From the NCBI GenBank assembly GCA_964547105.1, contig CAZJLO010000021.1, positions 1 to 30,802 on the forward strand: a stretch of DNA of 30,802 nucleotides, read 5' to 3'. The notes beneath the pieces were generated by a model. That model saw only the letters and a list, made by a program, of their open reading frames with translations, ran no database searches and had not been told where the DNA came from. The position numbers and the translations under genes were made by a program. The stretch comes from RXOA01 sp964547105 (lineage in GTDB: Bacteria; Bipolaricaulota; Bipolaricaulia; UBA7950; UBA9294). This document shows, in pieces, positions 30,737 through 30,802 of this stretch; positions within the stretch are counted from its first letter, which is position 1, and every line of letters starts with the position of its first letter.

Positions 30737-30802
30737 TCAGTACGGAGTTAGAAAGCCGTCCACCAGGGGGTACCAGTTCTCCCCCTTGCGCACATGGAGC
30801 GA
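30737..30802 (-). CDS. Possible 3' end of a gene running off the window
   Basis: A minus-strand frame open from the window edge for 21 codons, ending in TGA at 30737. It reads SLHVRKGENWYPLVDGFLTP plus Tyr. It looks protein-like, but the fragment is too short to name or to be sure it is coded. Confidence 0.25.
   Translation of the reverse strand, partial: SLHVRKGENWYPLVDGFLTPY

Overview
The window is about 30.8 kb of GC-rich (roughly 60%) bacterial chromosome, densely packed with genes on both strands. Most genes have clear Shine-Dalgarno sequences, and GTG and TTG starts are common. Lipoprotein signal peptides, a membrane-anchored SurA/PrsA-like foldase, an aldehyde:ferredoxin-oxidoreductase-type enzyme, a polyferredoxin and an oxygen-sensitive Fe-S cysteine desulfidase suggest an anaerobic or facultative bacterium that exports proteins. 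The lineage cannot be fixed from the sequence. A poorly characterised phylum such as Bipolaricaulota would fit, but that is a guess. I saw no rRNA, tRNA, CRISPR array, insertion sequence, phage gene or integrase.

Layout: 1-3.5 kb carries a VOC/glyoxalase-fold protein, a GAF-PAS-GGDEF diguanylate cyclase (minus strand), an unknown three-helix membrane protein, and a small parvulin followed by a DUF2164 protein. 3.6-9.3 kb carries a secreted metallophosphoesterase (minus), a YjjG-type HAD nucleotidase, a lipoprotein with a very long repeat-containing stalk, and a SpoU-family RNA methyltransferase. 9.4-15.5 kb carries a DEAD-box RNA helicase (minus), a pyridoxamine-oxidase-fold protein, a second HAD phosphatase, an M28-type metallopeptidase (minus), a tiny membrane protein and a GNAT acetyltransferase (minus).

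15.6-20.4 kb is the most distinctive part. It is a tightly overlapping five-gene operon: a polyferredoxin with four [4Fe-4S] motifs, a YdhV-like tungsten/molybdenum-pterin oxidoreductase, a fusion of a ubiquitin/MoaD-like domain with a Mut7-C RNase domain, a GbsR/MarR-type regulator, and a divergent PlsC-like acyltransferase that lacks the usual catalytic aspartate. The first two genes probably form an electron-transfer oxidoreductase. The role of the other three alongside it is not obvious.

20.5-25.8 kb carries a SAM methyltransferase (minus), a four-gene polar amino-acid-type ABC importer (binding protein, permease, ATPase, permease) and a DMT/EamA exporter. The first permease seems to start at an ATC codon. 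25.8-30.8 kb carries an L-cysteine desulfidase (minus) divergent from the membrane-anchored parvulin foldase, then a beta-carbonic anhydrase, a small lipoprotein (minus) and the possible end of a further minus-strand gene at the window edge. Plausible promoters share TTGAGG/TTGCNN-type -35 and TANNNT-type -10 boxes. Strong hairpins without U-tracts follow several genes.
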